Below, piece after piece: positions 25,468 to 33,235 of a DNA stretch of 64,000 nt. The DNA is taken from assembly GCF_013408415.1 (NCBI RefSeq), contig NZ_JACCAA010000001.1, positions 1,736,001-1,800,000 of the forward strand, written 5' to 3'. Each line of letters opens with the position of its first letter. Within the stretch, counting starts at the first letter, position 1. Made by a program: the position numbers and the translations under genes. The notes below the pieces were generated by a model. That model did no database searches and was not told the origin of the DNA. It saw only the letters and a program-made list of their open reading frames with translations. This DNA is from Nocardioides daedukensis. Lineage in GTDB: Bacteria > Actinomycetota > Actinomycetes > Propionibacteriales > Nocardioidaceae.

Positions 25468-26175
25468 TCAGCCCAACAGGTGGACCGCGAGCGGCACGAG
25501 GAGGCTGGTCAACAACGCGGTCAGGCCCATCGCGAGCCCCGCGAAGGCGCCCTCCACCGGGTGCTCGTGCAGGGCGCGCGAGGTGCCGATCCCGTGCGAG
25601 GCCGCGCCCATCGCCAGGCCGCGCGCCCTGTGGTCGCGGACCCGGAGCAGGTTGAGCAGGGTCGGCCCGAGCACCGCGCCGATGATCCCGGCGACGATGG
25701 TGAACACGGCGACGAGCGCGGTGATCCCGCCGATCTGCTCGGTGATCCCGATCGCGATCGGGGTGGTCGCCGACTTCGGCGCCATCGTGCGCTCCAGCGC
25801 CTGGTCACCGCCCAGTCCCCGGACCAGGAGCATCCCGGAGCTGATCGCGACGAACGCGCCGACCGGCAACGCGACCAGCATCGGGACCAGGAGCTCGCGC
25901 AGGTGATGGGCCTGGCGATGCAGCGGCACCGCCAGGGCGACCGTGGCCGGGCCCAGGAAGAAGGCGATCACGGACCCGCCGATCAGGTATTCGTCGTAGT
26001 CGATGTCGAGCAGCCAGGTGGCGGTGCCGATGAAGACGATCGCGACCAGGACCGGCTGGACCAACGGGTGGTCACCGGAGAGTCGTTTGAGCTCGCGCCC
26101 AATCCGATAGCCGAGCAGGGTCAGGAAGACGCCGAGCAGCGGTGAGGAGCGCAGGTAGTCGAGCGTCTCGCTCAT
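25468..26175 (-). CDS. LrgB-family membrane protein
   Basis: A 235-residue polytopic protein with six or seven hydrophobic segments and the LrgB/CidB/YohK signature region TMAPKSATTPIAIGITEQIG and GAASHGIGTSRALHE. The family forms a pair with LrgA and has been linked to murein hydrolase control and to plastid or bacterial glycolate/pyruvate transport. The ATG at 26175 overlaps the lrgA stop as ATGA, so the two are coupled. Confidence 0.92.
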   Translation of the reverse strand: MSETLDYLRSSPLLGVFLTLLGYRIGRELKRLSGDHPLVQPVLVAIVFIGTATWLLDIDYDEYLIGGSVIAFFLGPATVALAVPLHRQAHHLRELLVPMLVALPVGAFVAISSGMLLVRGLGGDQALERTMAPKSATTPIAIGITEQIGGITALVAVFTIVAGIIGAVLGPTLLNLLRVRDHRARGLAMGAASHGIGTSRALHEHPVEGAFAGLAMGLTALLTSLLVPLAVHLLG

Positions 26176-26570
26176 CCGGGCTCACCGCCCGCAGCCCTCT
26201 GGGCACCCGTGCTGTGGTCGCCCTTGCCCCGCACGAGGAGTACGACGAGCCACCCCACCGTGACCAGTCCCAGCAGCCAGGAGAGGAACAGTCCCCCGAC
26301 GATGGGGAGCGCGTCGTCGCGCAGCACCGCCAGGTAGGTGACCACGCCGACGCCTGCGGGGATGAAGAGCAGCTGCAGGTGTCGCAACAGCGCGTCCGAG
26401 GTGCGCAGGACGTTCGCATCCGCGGGCGGACGGCGTACCTGCAGGACGATGAAGAGCAGCACCATCCCGAGCACGGGACCGGGCACCGGGAGGTCGAGGC
26501 CGCGGGAGATCACCTCACCGACCAGCTGGCAGCCGAGCAGCCACATCATCCCATTCAGCACGGCGGTCAC
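26172..26570 (-). CDS. LrgA/CidA-family holin-like protein
   Basis: A 132-residue protein with about four hydrophobic helices. The conserved LDLPVPGPVLGMVLLFIVL and LQLLFIPAGVGVVTYLAVL are typical of LrgA/CidA. It is the first gene of a two-gene lrgAB operon. The basic/polar C-terminus follows the last helix. Function is by analogy: membrane transport or lysis control with LrgB. Confidence 0.9.
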   Translation of the reverse strand: MTAVLNGMMWLLGCQLVGEVISRGLDLPVPGPVLGMVLLFIVLQVRRPPADANVLRTSDALLRHLQLLFIPAGVGVVTYLAVLRDDALPIVGGLFLSWLLGLVTVGWLVVLLVRGKGDHSTGAQRAAGGEPG

Positions 26571-26642
26571 CCTACGCGCGAGTGGGTCACCGAGGCCGTT
26601 CCTGGCTCGCCGGCGACGTCGGGAGCAACGTCGTCCGGCCTG

Positions 26643-26670
26643 ATGACCGGCCGGGTGTCCGGCTGGTCAT
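26643..26670. repeat. 12-bp inverted repeat
   Basis: ATGACCGGCCGG (26643-26654) and CCGGCTGGTCAT (26659-26670) pair with one mismatch around a GTGT loop. It lies between lrgA and the broken transporter gene and might terminate transcription. Confidence 0.55.
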
Positions 26671-26682
26671 CCGACTGATCAC

Positions 26683-26724
26683 CCGATCGGTGGCCACCTT
26701 GCCAGATTGGTGGCCACCGATCGG
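26683..26724. repeat. Perfect 16-bp inverted repeat
   Basis: CCGATCGGTGGCCACC (26683-26698) pairs perfectly with 26709-26724 around a 10-nt loop. It lies just beyond the substrate-binding protein remnant on the minus strand. A terminator of that dead gene is likely. A protein operator is the alternative. Confidence 0.65.
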
Positions 26725-26739
26725 ATCCGCTGCACCGTG

Positions 26740-27059
26740 CCTCAGTCGGGGATGCCGCTCTCCGGTGGCGCGTCGTCGCCGTGCCACCGGACGCCTCCTC
26801 GATCGGGGCGTCGCCGATGTCGGTGACCAGGACCCCGGTCAGGGGCTCGGCCGTGCCGTTCTTGAGCTTGACCACCTGCATGCCCGAGACACCCATGTGC
26901 GAGTCCGCCGAGTAGCGGAGCGGGGCCAGCGCGGGGCCCTCGAAGTCGCCGCCCTTCTCCTCCAGCGCCTCCACGATGCTCTCCCGGGTGGGGTCGTCGC
27001 CCGCGGCCTTCAGTGCCTGGACGAAGGTGTAGGCCTGTGACCACCGACGCCGCCGACAA
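26740..27059 (-). pseudogene. Remnant of a branched-chain amino-acid-type substrate-binding protein
   Basis: Only the C-terminal end of a Leu/Ile/Val-binding-like (Peripla_BP_6) periplasmic protein is left: YTFVQALKAAGDDPTRESIV, KGGDFEGPALAPLRYSADSH, then VSGMQVVKLKNGTAEPLTGV. Such proteins are normally about 380-420 residues, and here about 90 recognisable residues survive. They lack a signal peptide, are preceded by unrelated sequence, and merge into non-homologous arginine-rich translation. No permease or ATPase partners are nearby. I treat it as a decayed gene. Confidence 0.75.
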
Positions 27060-27141
27060 GACCGCCTCGGCAGGTTGACTCCGATCGAGTTCGAGACGAT
27101 CATGACCACGCCAGCCACTCAGGCTGCATGACTAACGACTG

Positions 27142-27336
27142 TCACCAGATCGTGCAGCAGACCCTCTCGCCGTAGGTGAACGGCCGCGGCGGCGCCTCGG
27201 CCGTGCCGACCAGGCCGTCGTCGGTGTGCACGCGGATCAGCACGTGACTGGCGACCCGGACCTCGCCGCTGGCGAAGGCCAGAGGCTTGCGATAGGGGAT
27301 CGCGAACGGGATCGCTTCGACCTTCGTGATCTTCAC
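27142..27336 (-). pseudogene. Truncated N-terminus of an enolase-superfamily (muconate/mandelate) enzyme
   Basis: The first 60 or so residues (VKITKVEAIPFAIPYRKPLA, ASHVLIRVHTDDGLVGTAEA, PPRPFTYGE) match the N-terminal capping domain of mandelate racemase/muconate cycloisomerase-type enzymes. These are normally about 370 residues long with a C-terminal barrel. The reading frame then runs into RVCCTIW and stops, with no barrel. A good GGAGGAG site sits 5 nt before the GTG at 27336, so it may still be translated as a fragment. It is probably the upstream end of a deletion whose downstream end is the substrate-binding remnant. Confidence 0.75.
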
Positions 27337-27532
27337 CGGGACTCCTCCACGCATACAGAACTGACTGCTCTCAGGCTAGGGCCGCACATTGATACAACAC
27401 AAAGACTTTGTCGTCTCGAACAAGGATGCCTTGGGTCTCAATGGGCAAAGGTGCGCCGCCGGGTGACGGATCCACGACTCCCCCGCCACACCATCCGTGG
27501 CACCGCACGGTCCGACCCGGCACACTGGCCGG

Positions 27533-28528
27533 ATGAGCAATCTCGAGCGCGATCCTGACGAACTGGTCTGCACCGAGGGCACCACCGATCTCAACGTCGA
27601 GATCCTCGCCCCGCGCGAGGTCCCGCTCGGCGGCCCGCGCGCGATGCTCGTGCGGCGTACGCTCCCGCAGCGACAACGCTCCCTGATCGGCGCCTGGTGC
27701 TTCGTGGACCACTACGGTCCCGACGACGTCAGGGACACCGCAGGGATGTCGGTGCCGCCACATCCACACACGGGCCTGTCCACCGTGAGCTGGCTGTTCA
27801 CCGGGGAGATCCAGCACCGCGACTCGGCCGGCAACGAGGCGATGGTGGTGCCCGGCGAGGTCAACCTGATGACCGCCGGACGCGGGATCAGCCACAGCGA
27901 GGTCTCCACCCAGCAGACCGGCGAGCTGCACGGCGTACAGCTCTGGGTCGCCCTGCCCGACGCGACCCGCCACGTGGCGCCCGACTTCCAGCACTTCGCA
28001 CCCGAACTCCTCGAGGGTCCGGGCTGGAGCGCGCTGGTCTTCATCGGCGACCTGCTCGGCCAGTCCTCACCGGTCGAGACGCACACCCCGATGGTCGGCG
28101 CGGAGCTCCGCCTGAGCGCCGGTACGACGTTCCGCTGCGACGTGGACGCGACCTTCGAGCACGGACTGCTCCTCGACACCGGCCCAGTGAGCGTCGCCGG
28201 CCAGGAGGTGAACCAGCACGACCTGGCCTACCTGGCTCCGGGCTGCTCCGAGCTCGTGCTCGAGGTGCACCAGGACACCCGCCTGATGCTGATCGGGGGC
28301 CCACCCTTCGGAGAGTCGATCGTGATGTGGTGGAACTTCGTCGGCCGCAACCACGAGGAGGTCGTGCAGTTCCGCAGTGAGTGGCAGGACCAGATCACCA
28401 GCAACGGCGAGCTCGTCGCGAACGGCCGGCACGTCAGCGACGGACGTTTCGGCGTCGTGTCCAACGAGCCGCTGGCTCCGCTCCCGGCGCCGGCACTGCC
28501 GAACGCGAGGTTGCGCGAGCGTCGCTGA
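27533..28528 (+). CDS. Pirin family protein
   Basis: A 331-residue bicupin of the pirin family. The N-terminal cupin holds the iron ligands in VPPHPHTGLSTVSWLFTGEI and IQHRDSAGNE, followed by MTAGRGISHSEVS. The C-terminal pirin domain contains LMLIGGPPFGESIVMWWNFV. Some pirins are quercetinases and others regulators or redox sensors, so the exact role is unknown. ATG 27533 was chosen as the first codon of the conserved MSNLERDPDEL. The upstream codons lack similarity. Confidence 0.93.
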   Translation: MSNLERDPDELVCTEGTTDLNVEILAPREVPLGGPRAMLVRRTLPQRQRSLIGAWCFVDHYGPDDVRDTAGMSVPPHPHTGLSTVSWLFTGEIQHRDSAGNEAMVVPGEVNLMTAGRGISHSEVSTQQTGELHGVQLWVALPDATRHVAPDFQHFAPELLEGPGWSALVFIGDLLGQSSPVETHTPMVGAELRLSAGTTFRCDVDATFEHGLLLDTGPVSVAGQEVNQHDLAYLAPGCSELVLEVHQDTRLMLIGGPPFGESIVMWWNFVGRNHEEVVQFRSEWQDQITSNGELVANGRHVSDGRFGVVSNEPLAPLPAPALPNARLRERR

Positions 28529-28617
28529 GCGTCGGCGAGTGACATGTCACGGCGCGTGACACGCGACATCCACCCGGGCAGCACCCTGCGTTCATCGGGC
28601 TCGGAGAGTCTCGTTGC

Positions 28618-29793
28618 ATGCGCATCGCCCAGCTCGCCAACTTCGTCGGTCCGGCCTCGGGCGGCATCAAGACCGCGATCAACGCACTCGGTGCCGGCTA
28701 TGCCGACGCCGGCGTGCAGCGCCTGCTCCTGGTGCCCGGCCCCGTCGACGCCCGGGAGAGCACTCCCCACGGCGACGTTGTCCAGTTCCGCGCGCCCCGC
28801 GTCGGTGGTGGCTATCGCCTCATCGTCGAGCCGTGGCGGGTCGTCGCGGCCCTGGAGCAGTTCGATCCCACCTCGATCGAGGTCAGCGACAAGTCGACAC
28901 TGCTGCCGGTGACCCGCTGGGCCCGCCGCAATGACGTCGGCTCGGTGCTCTTCTCCCACGAACGCCTCGACCTGATGCTCGGCATGCGCACCGGCTTCGA
29001 GGAGACCGCCAAGGTCGCCAGCGCGATCCACAACCGCTTCCTGGTCCGCCAGTTCGACGCGGTTGTGGTGACCTCACGATTCGCTCAGCGTGAGTTCGGT
29101 GCAGCCGCTGCGTCGGCCGGGACGCCCCTGCACCGGATCCCGCTCGGCGTCGACCTCGACGACTTCACCCCCGCCCCAGTGGGTGGTCCAGTGGGTGGTC
29201 CAGTGAGTTGCTCGACGCTCGAGCTCGGTCGCGACGTGCACGACGGTGTGTTGCGGCTGGTCCATGTCGGTCGACTGTCGCGGGAGAAGAGCCCGCACCT
29301 CGCGGTGGCCACGGCCGCCGAGCTGCACCGCCGCGGCGTACGCCTGCGGCTCGACGTCTTCGGCGAGGGCCCGCACCTCGCCGAGCTGCGCGCGATCGCG
29401 GGTGGCGCCCCGGTCGTCTTCCACGGGCACATCGCGGGACGCCGCGCGCTCGCCGAGCGGCTCGCTGCCGCGGACATCTCGCTGTCGGTCTGCCCCGGCG
29501 AGACCTTCGGTCTGGCCGTCCTGGAGGCCCTTGCCTGCGGGACGCCCGTTGTCACCGCCGATGTCGGCGGCGCCAGCGAGCTGATCGATGCCGAGTCCGG
29601 GGAGAAGGGGTGTGCGGACCCGTCGTCGTTGGCGGACGCCGTGCTCCGCCTGGCCGCTCGCTCGGTCAACCGCCGGCGTGCTGCGGCCCGGGCTCGTGCC
29701 GAGCAGTTCCCGTGGCAGCACGCGGTGGACCGGATGCTCGACCTGCACGGTTCACTGGATCGCACGCGACCGGTGGAAGTCCGAGCGGGATAG
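28618..29793 (+). CDS. Glycosyltransferase family 4
   Basis: A 391-residue GT-B glycosyltransferase. The N-terminal part starts MRIAQLANFVGPASGGIKTA, the GGI acceptor-site loop common in PimB-like mannosyltransferases. IPLGVDLDDFTP links the domains. The C-terminal donor domain has LVHVGRLSREKSPHLAVATA, GEGPHLAELR and the EX7E-type segment CPGETFGLAVLEALACGTPV. It probably adds a mannose or glucose to a lipid or small molecule using a nucleotide sugar. An unusual GGPVGGPV micro-repeat, coded by a 12-nt tandem duplication near 29180-29204, lengthens the interdomain linker. Confidence 0.9.
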   Translation: MRIAQLANFVGPASGGIKTAINALGAGYADAGVQRLLLVPGPVDARESTPHGDVVQFRAPRVGGGYRLIVEPWRVVAALEQFDPTSIEVSDKSTLLPVTRWARRNDVGSVLFSHERLDLMLGMRTGFEETAKVASAIHNRFLVRQFDAVVVTSRFAQREFGAAAASAGTPLHRIPLGVDLDDFTPAPVGGPVGGPVSCSTLELGRDVHDGVLRLVHVGRLSREKSPHLAVATAAELHRRGVRLRLDVFGEGPHLAELRAIAGGAPVVFHGHIAGRRALAERLAAADISLSVCPGETFGLAVLEALACGTPVVTADVGGASELIDAESGEKGCADPSSLADAVLRLAARSVNRRRAAARARAEQFPWQHAVDRMLDLHGSLDRTRPVEVRAG

Positions 29794-29870
29794 AAATCCA
29801 TCCTCGTCGACTGACGCTGAGCGGGGGATGAGCACTGGCCCCTGCCTGATCAGTGGCAACTCGTCCTCGA

Positions 29871-30722
29871 TCAGCGATAGCGCGGGACGTTCAGCTCCGA
29901 GGTCAACGGCCACGGGTTGAAGCGGCAGCCCTGCAGGTCGATCGACTGCTGGGTCATCACCGGTGCGGCACCGGACGAACAGCCACGGTGGCCCCACCCG
30001 AGCCAGTGGCCGGTCTCGTGGTTGACCACCATGTGCCGATAGTCGCGCAGCGATCCGCCCGCGCGGTTCCAGCTGGACGAGGCGTCCTGCCAGCGGTCCT
30101 GGTTGATCACGACATACTTGCCGACGCGGCAGCTCCACTGGGCGCTGCACGAGGAGGAGAAGCTCGGCACCTTCCGGGCCTCGGAGAGCACCAGGATCAT
30201 CGATCCCCCGGTGGCAACGCGACGGAACGCGATGCCGTCGGACCGCCAGCCACGCGGGTGGTTGAGCGTCTCGTTGGACATCTTCTTGAAGTTCTCGACG
30301 CCCGCGACGATCCGGCCCCGGGTCTGCACCGAGTAGGTCACCGTGCGCCGCCAGGCCTTCCGGTGGCCGATCGTGCGTGCCGGGGTGTCGAAGACGCGAG
30401 TGACATAGCCCGGGCGCGTGGAAACTGTGCGCACCGAGATCCGGTGGCCCAGGTCGCGCCACGAGACCCGGTAGGTCGGCTTCCAGGCACCGGTTATCGG
30501 CTTGCCGTCCTTCATCCAGCGATAGGACGTCTTGTCGGGAGCGTGCCGGAACAACGGCTTGGAGACGCTCAGCGTGTGCGCAACGCGTGGGCTGCCGCTC
30601 ATCTTGGGCGACCTGGTCATCACCAGGTGCTGCTCGTCGTCGGCTTGGGCGCCCGCACTCGGGAGCAGGAGTCCGGCGACCAAGGCCAGCACGAAGAAGG
30701 ACGCGCGGAGGGTGCCGATCAC
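29871..30722 (-). CDS. Secreted DUF3152-type metzincin-like protein
   Basis: A 283-residue exported protein. The signal peptide (VIGTLRASFFVLALVAGLLL, cleaved near AQA) is followed by an Ig-like beta domain (about 35-115, with SYRWMKDGKPITGAW). The catalytic-type domain ends in NHETGHWLGWGH. This HExxHxxGxxH zinc motif (His235, Glu236, His239, His245) is that of metzincin proteases. Cysteines (SSCSAQWSCR, RGCSSG, LQGCRF) may form disulfides. The GTG at 30722 has AGGAAAG about 8 nt upstream and begins a clean signal peptide. A zinc protease is the best prediction. DUF3152 proteins have no assigned function that I know of. Confidence 0.85.
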   Translation of the reverse strand: MIGTLRASFFVLALVAGLLLPSAGAQADDEQHLVMTRSPKMSGSPRVAHTLSVSKPLFRHAPDKTSYRWMKDGKPITGAWKPTYRVSWRDLGHRISVRTVSTRPGYVTRVFDTPARTIGHRKAWRRTVTYSVQTRGRIVAGVENFKKMSNETLNHPRGWRSDGIAFRRVATGGSMILVLSEARKVPSFSSSCSAQWSCRVGKYVVINQDRWQDASSSWNRAGGSLRDYRHMVVNHETGHWLGWGHRGCSSGAAPVMTQQSIDLQGCRFNPWPLTSELNVPRYR

Positions 30723-30835
30723 TAGATTCGCTTTCCTCGAAGGTCTCGTCGTTCCACCATAACCGCGCCCGACACCCGGCCCAACCGACCCAACCGGCAA
30801 GGAATGAACCTGGGCCCGGCGCAGTTGTCACCTGC

Positions 30836-31942
30836 ATGGATTCCATGCCCAGCCTGTTCGAGCCGCTCGACCTCGGTGCGGTGCGCACCGCCAACCGTGT
30901 CTTCATGGCCCCACTGACCCGGATGCGCGCGAGCCAGCCGGGCAACCTGCCCAACGACCTGATGCGCGTCTACTACGCGCAGCGGGCCGGTGCCGGCCTG
31001 GTGATCAGCGAGGGCACGCAGATCTCTGCCGAGGGCATGGGTTATTCCGACACCCCGGGGATCCACAGCCCCGAGCAGCTGGCCGGCTGGAAGCGGGTCA
31101 CCGACGCCGTACACGCCGAGGGCGGGCTGATTGCGGCGCAGCTGTGGCACACCGGACGGGTCAACCACGAGTCCCTGCACGACGGTGGGCTGCCGGTCTC
31201 GGCCAGCGCGATCGAGTTCCGCGGCCGCACCTCGCTGAAGGACGCCGAGGGCCGCATCTTCCGGGCCGACTGCCCGACGCCTCGCGCTCTCGAGACCGAG
31301 GAGCTGCCCCGGGTGGTCGAGGACTATCGCCGGGCTGCACGCAACGCGATCGATGCTGGCTTCGACCTGGTCGAGGTGCACGCTGCACACGGCTACCTGC
31401 TGCACCAGTTCCTCGCGGAGCCCAGCAACCAGCGCACCGACGGCTACGGCGGCTCGGTGGAGAACCGGGCCCGGCTGCTGCTCGAGGTGATCGATGCGAT
31501 CGTCGACGAGATCGGCAACGGCCGGGTCGGCGTACGCGTCTCCCCGCAGGGTTCGTTCAACGGTCTCGACGCCGCCGACGGTGGCGCCTCGGTGCTGTAC
31601 GCCGCGGGCGAGCTGGCCAGCCGCGACCTCGCCTTCCTGCACCTCTCCGAGCCCGACTGGACCGGCGCACCGCCGCTGGACGAGGTCTTCCGCAAGGAGC
31701 TGCGTGCGGCGTACGACGGTGTGATCGTCGGCGCTGGTGGCTATGACCTGGCCAAGGCTGAGCAGATGCTGGGTGCCGGGTATGTCGATGCCGTCGCCTT
31801 CGGGCGCGCGTTCATCGCCAACCCCGACCTGCCCGTCCGTCTGGCCGAGGGGATCGAGCTCAGCGAGGTCGTCCAGGAGACGGTCTACGGCGGCGGCGCC
31901 GAGGGTTACACCGACTATCCGGCGGCCCAGGTCCAGGCATAG
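30836..31942 (+). CDS. Old Yellow Enzyme family NADH:flavin oxidoreductase
   Basis: A 368-residue FMN TIM-barrel oxidoreductase. Landmarks are LFEPLDLGAVRTANRVFMAP at the N-terminus, QLWHTGRVNHESL, VEVHAAHGYLLHQFL (with the substrate-binding His-x-x-His), RTDGYGGSVENRARLLLEVI and DAVAFGRAFIANPDLP. It reduces activated C=C bonds, possibly of glycerol trinitrate or N-ethylmaleimide type substrates, at the expense of NAD(P)H. Either ATG 30836 or ATG 30845 could be the start, and no ribosome binding site is seen. Its 3' end overlaps the convergent hmgA gene by 28 nt. Confidence 0.93.
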   Translation: MDSMPSLFEPLDLGAVRTANRVFMAPLTRMRASQPGNLPNDLMRVYYAQRAGAGLVISEGTQISAEGMGYSDTPGIHSPEQLAGWKRVTDAVHAEGGLIAAQLWHTGRVNHESLHDGGLPVSASAIEFRGRTSLKDAEGRIFRADCPTPRALETEELPRVVEDYRRAARNAIDAGFDLVEVHAAHGYLLHQFLAEPSNQRTDGYGGSVENRARLLLEVIDAIVDEIGNGRVGVRVSPQGSFNGLDAADGGASVLYAAGELASRDLAFLHLSEPDWTGAPPLDEVFRKELRAAYDGVIVGAGGYDLAKAEQMLGAGYVDAVAFGRAFIANPDLPVRLAEGIELSEVVQETVYGGGAEGYTDYPAAQVQA

Positions 31943-33129
31943 CCCTCGTCCTCGCAGGCGATCGCGGCCTCACCGAGCTCGAGTGGGGCGAAGGTGTCGA
32001 CCATGACCGCGGACTCGTCGAACGCCTCGGCGCCCAGTGAAGCCTCGATCGCGCTGGGCTGGGGCCCGTGCGCGCAGCCCCCGGGGTGCACCGAGACCGA
32101 CCCGACGCCGATGCCCGATCCCTTGCGGGCCTCGTAGTCGCCGGCGACGTAGAACATCACCTCGTCGGAGTCGACGTTGGAGTGGTAGTAGGGCACCGGC
32201 ACCGCCAACGGGTGGTAGTCGACCTTGCGGGGCAGGAAGTTGCAGATCACGAAGTTGTGCCCCTCGAAGACCTGGTGCACCGGCGGCGGCTGGTGGATCT
32301 TGCCGGTGATCGGCATGAAGTCGTCGATGTTGAACGTGTAGGGATAGAGGCAGCCGTCCCACCCGATGACGTCGAAGGGGTGGGTTGCGCAGGTCATCCG
32401 GGTGCCGACGATCCCGCTGGAGACGCGGTGCTTGACCAGTACGTCCACCCCGGCCGGCAGGTCGCCGGTGCTCGGCGTGAAGTCGGGTCCGTGCAGGTCG
32501 CGCTCGCAGTAGGGCGCGTGCTCGAGGAGCTGGCCATAGCGCGACAGATAGCGTTTGGGCGGCGCGATGTGGCTGTTCGCCTCGATCGCGATGAGTCGGC
32601 TGGCGCCTCCCTGTGGGATCCACCGATGGGTGGTGCTGCGCGGGATCACGACATAGTCGCCGGTGCGAAAGCTCAGCGTGCCGAAGACGGTCTCGACCAC
32701 GCCTTCACCCGACTCGACGTGGATGCACTCGTCGCCGATCGCGTTGCGATAGAGCGGGGACGGCGCGGAGGCGACGACGTAGGAGATTCGGACGTCGTTG
32801 TTGCCCAGGACCAGGCGTCTGCCGGTGACCGCGTCAGCCGACGACTCCGCTGATCCCGCTGTCCCGGCTGAGCCACTGAACTCGAGGTCGTGCAGCTTGA
32901 GGTGCCGCGGCTTGAGCGGGTGGTTCGGGGTGCCGCCAAACTCGGGCAGCTCCCACACCGTCGAGTCGAGGATCGCCGACGGCACGCCACGGTGATAGAG
33001 CAGGGACGAGTCGGAGGAGAAGCCCTCCTCCCCCATCAGCTCCTCGTAGTAGAGGTTGCCCTCCGGGTCGCGGTGCTGGGTGTGCCGCTTGCCCGGGACC
33101 GAGCCCATCTGCCGGTAGTGCATCGCCAT
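31915..33129 (-). CDS. hmgA: Homogentisate 1,2-dioxygenase
   Basis: A 404-residue Fe(II) ring-cleaving dioxygenase that opens homogentisate to maleylacetoacetate in tyrosine/phenylalanine degradation. Key segments are SVPGKRHTQHRDPEGNLYYE, GDYVVIPRSTTHRW, VIGWDGCLYPYTFNIDDFMP, YYHSNVDSDEVMFYVAGDYE (His and Glu iron ligands) and VHPGGCAHGPQP (third ligand). It has an AGGAG site before the ATG at 33129. It diverges from the unknown gene and fahA, which complete the pathway. Confidence 0.97.
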   Translation of the reverse strand: MAMHYRQMGSVPGKRHTQHRDPEGNLYYEELMGEEGFSSDSSLLYHRGVPSAILDSTVWELPEFGGTPNHPLKPRHLKLHDLEFSGSAGTAGSAESSADAVTGRRLVLGNNDVRISYVVASAPSPLYRNAIGDECIHVESGEGVVETVFGTLSFRTGDYVVIPRSTTHRWIPQGGASRLIAIEANSHIAPPKRYLSRYGQLLEHAPYCERDLHGPDFTPSTGDLPAGVDVLVKHRVSSGIVGTRMTCATHPFDVIGWDGCLYPYTFNIDDFMPITGKIHQPPPVHQVFEGHNFVICNFLPRKVDYHPLAVPVPYYHSNVDSDEVMFYVAGDYEARKGSGIGVGSVSVHPGGCAHGPQPSAIEASLGAEAFDESAVMVDTFAPLELGEAAIACEDEGYAWTWAAG

Positions 33130-33165
33130 CTCCTGTGTCCCCAGATCGTTTCGCGCGTCGTCGCA

Positions 33166-33194
33166 AGCCTACGCCGAGACGTCCTGATTCCGAA
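33166..33194 (-). promoter_or_regulatory. Candidate hmgA promoter
   Basis: On the minus strand TTCGGA (33194-33189) and TAGGCT (33171-33166) are 17 nt apart. Transcription would begin near 33159 and give a short leader containing the AGGAG site. It lies back to back with the promoter of the fahA operon. Confidence 0.4.
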
Positions 33195-33199
33195 CACCT

Positions 33200-33229
33200 T
33201 TGTCCGCTCAGGTGCTGCTGCGCTACCCT
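33200..33229 (+). promoter_or_regulatory. Candidate promoter of the unknown gene-fahA operon
   Basis: TTGTCC (33200-33205) and TACCCT (33224-33229) are 18 nt apart. The -10 ends 6 nt before the GTG at 33236, implying a leaderless transcript. Confidence 0.5.
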
Positions 33230-33235
33230 CCCAGC

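Noticed and set aside
26567..27118. Intact 183-codon gene
   Set aside because: Only the middle part resembles a substrate-binding protein tail, and both flanks are unrelated arginine-rich sequence.
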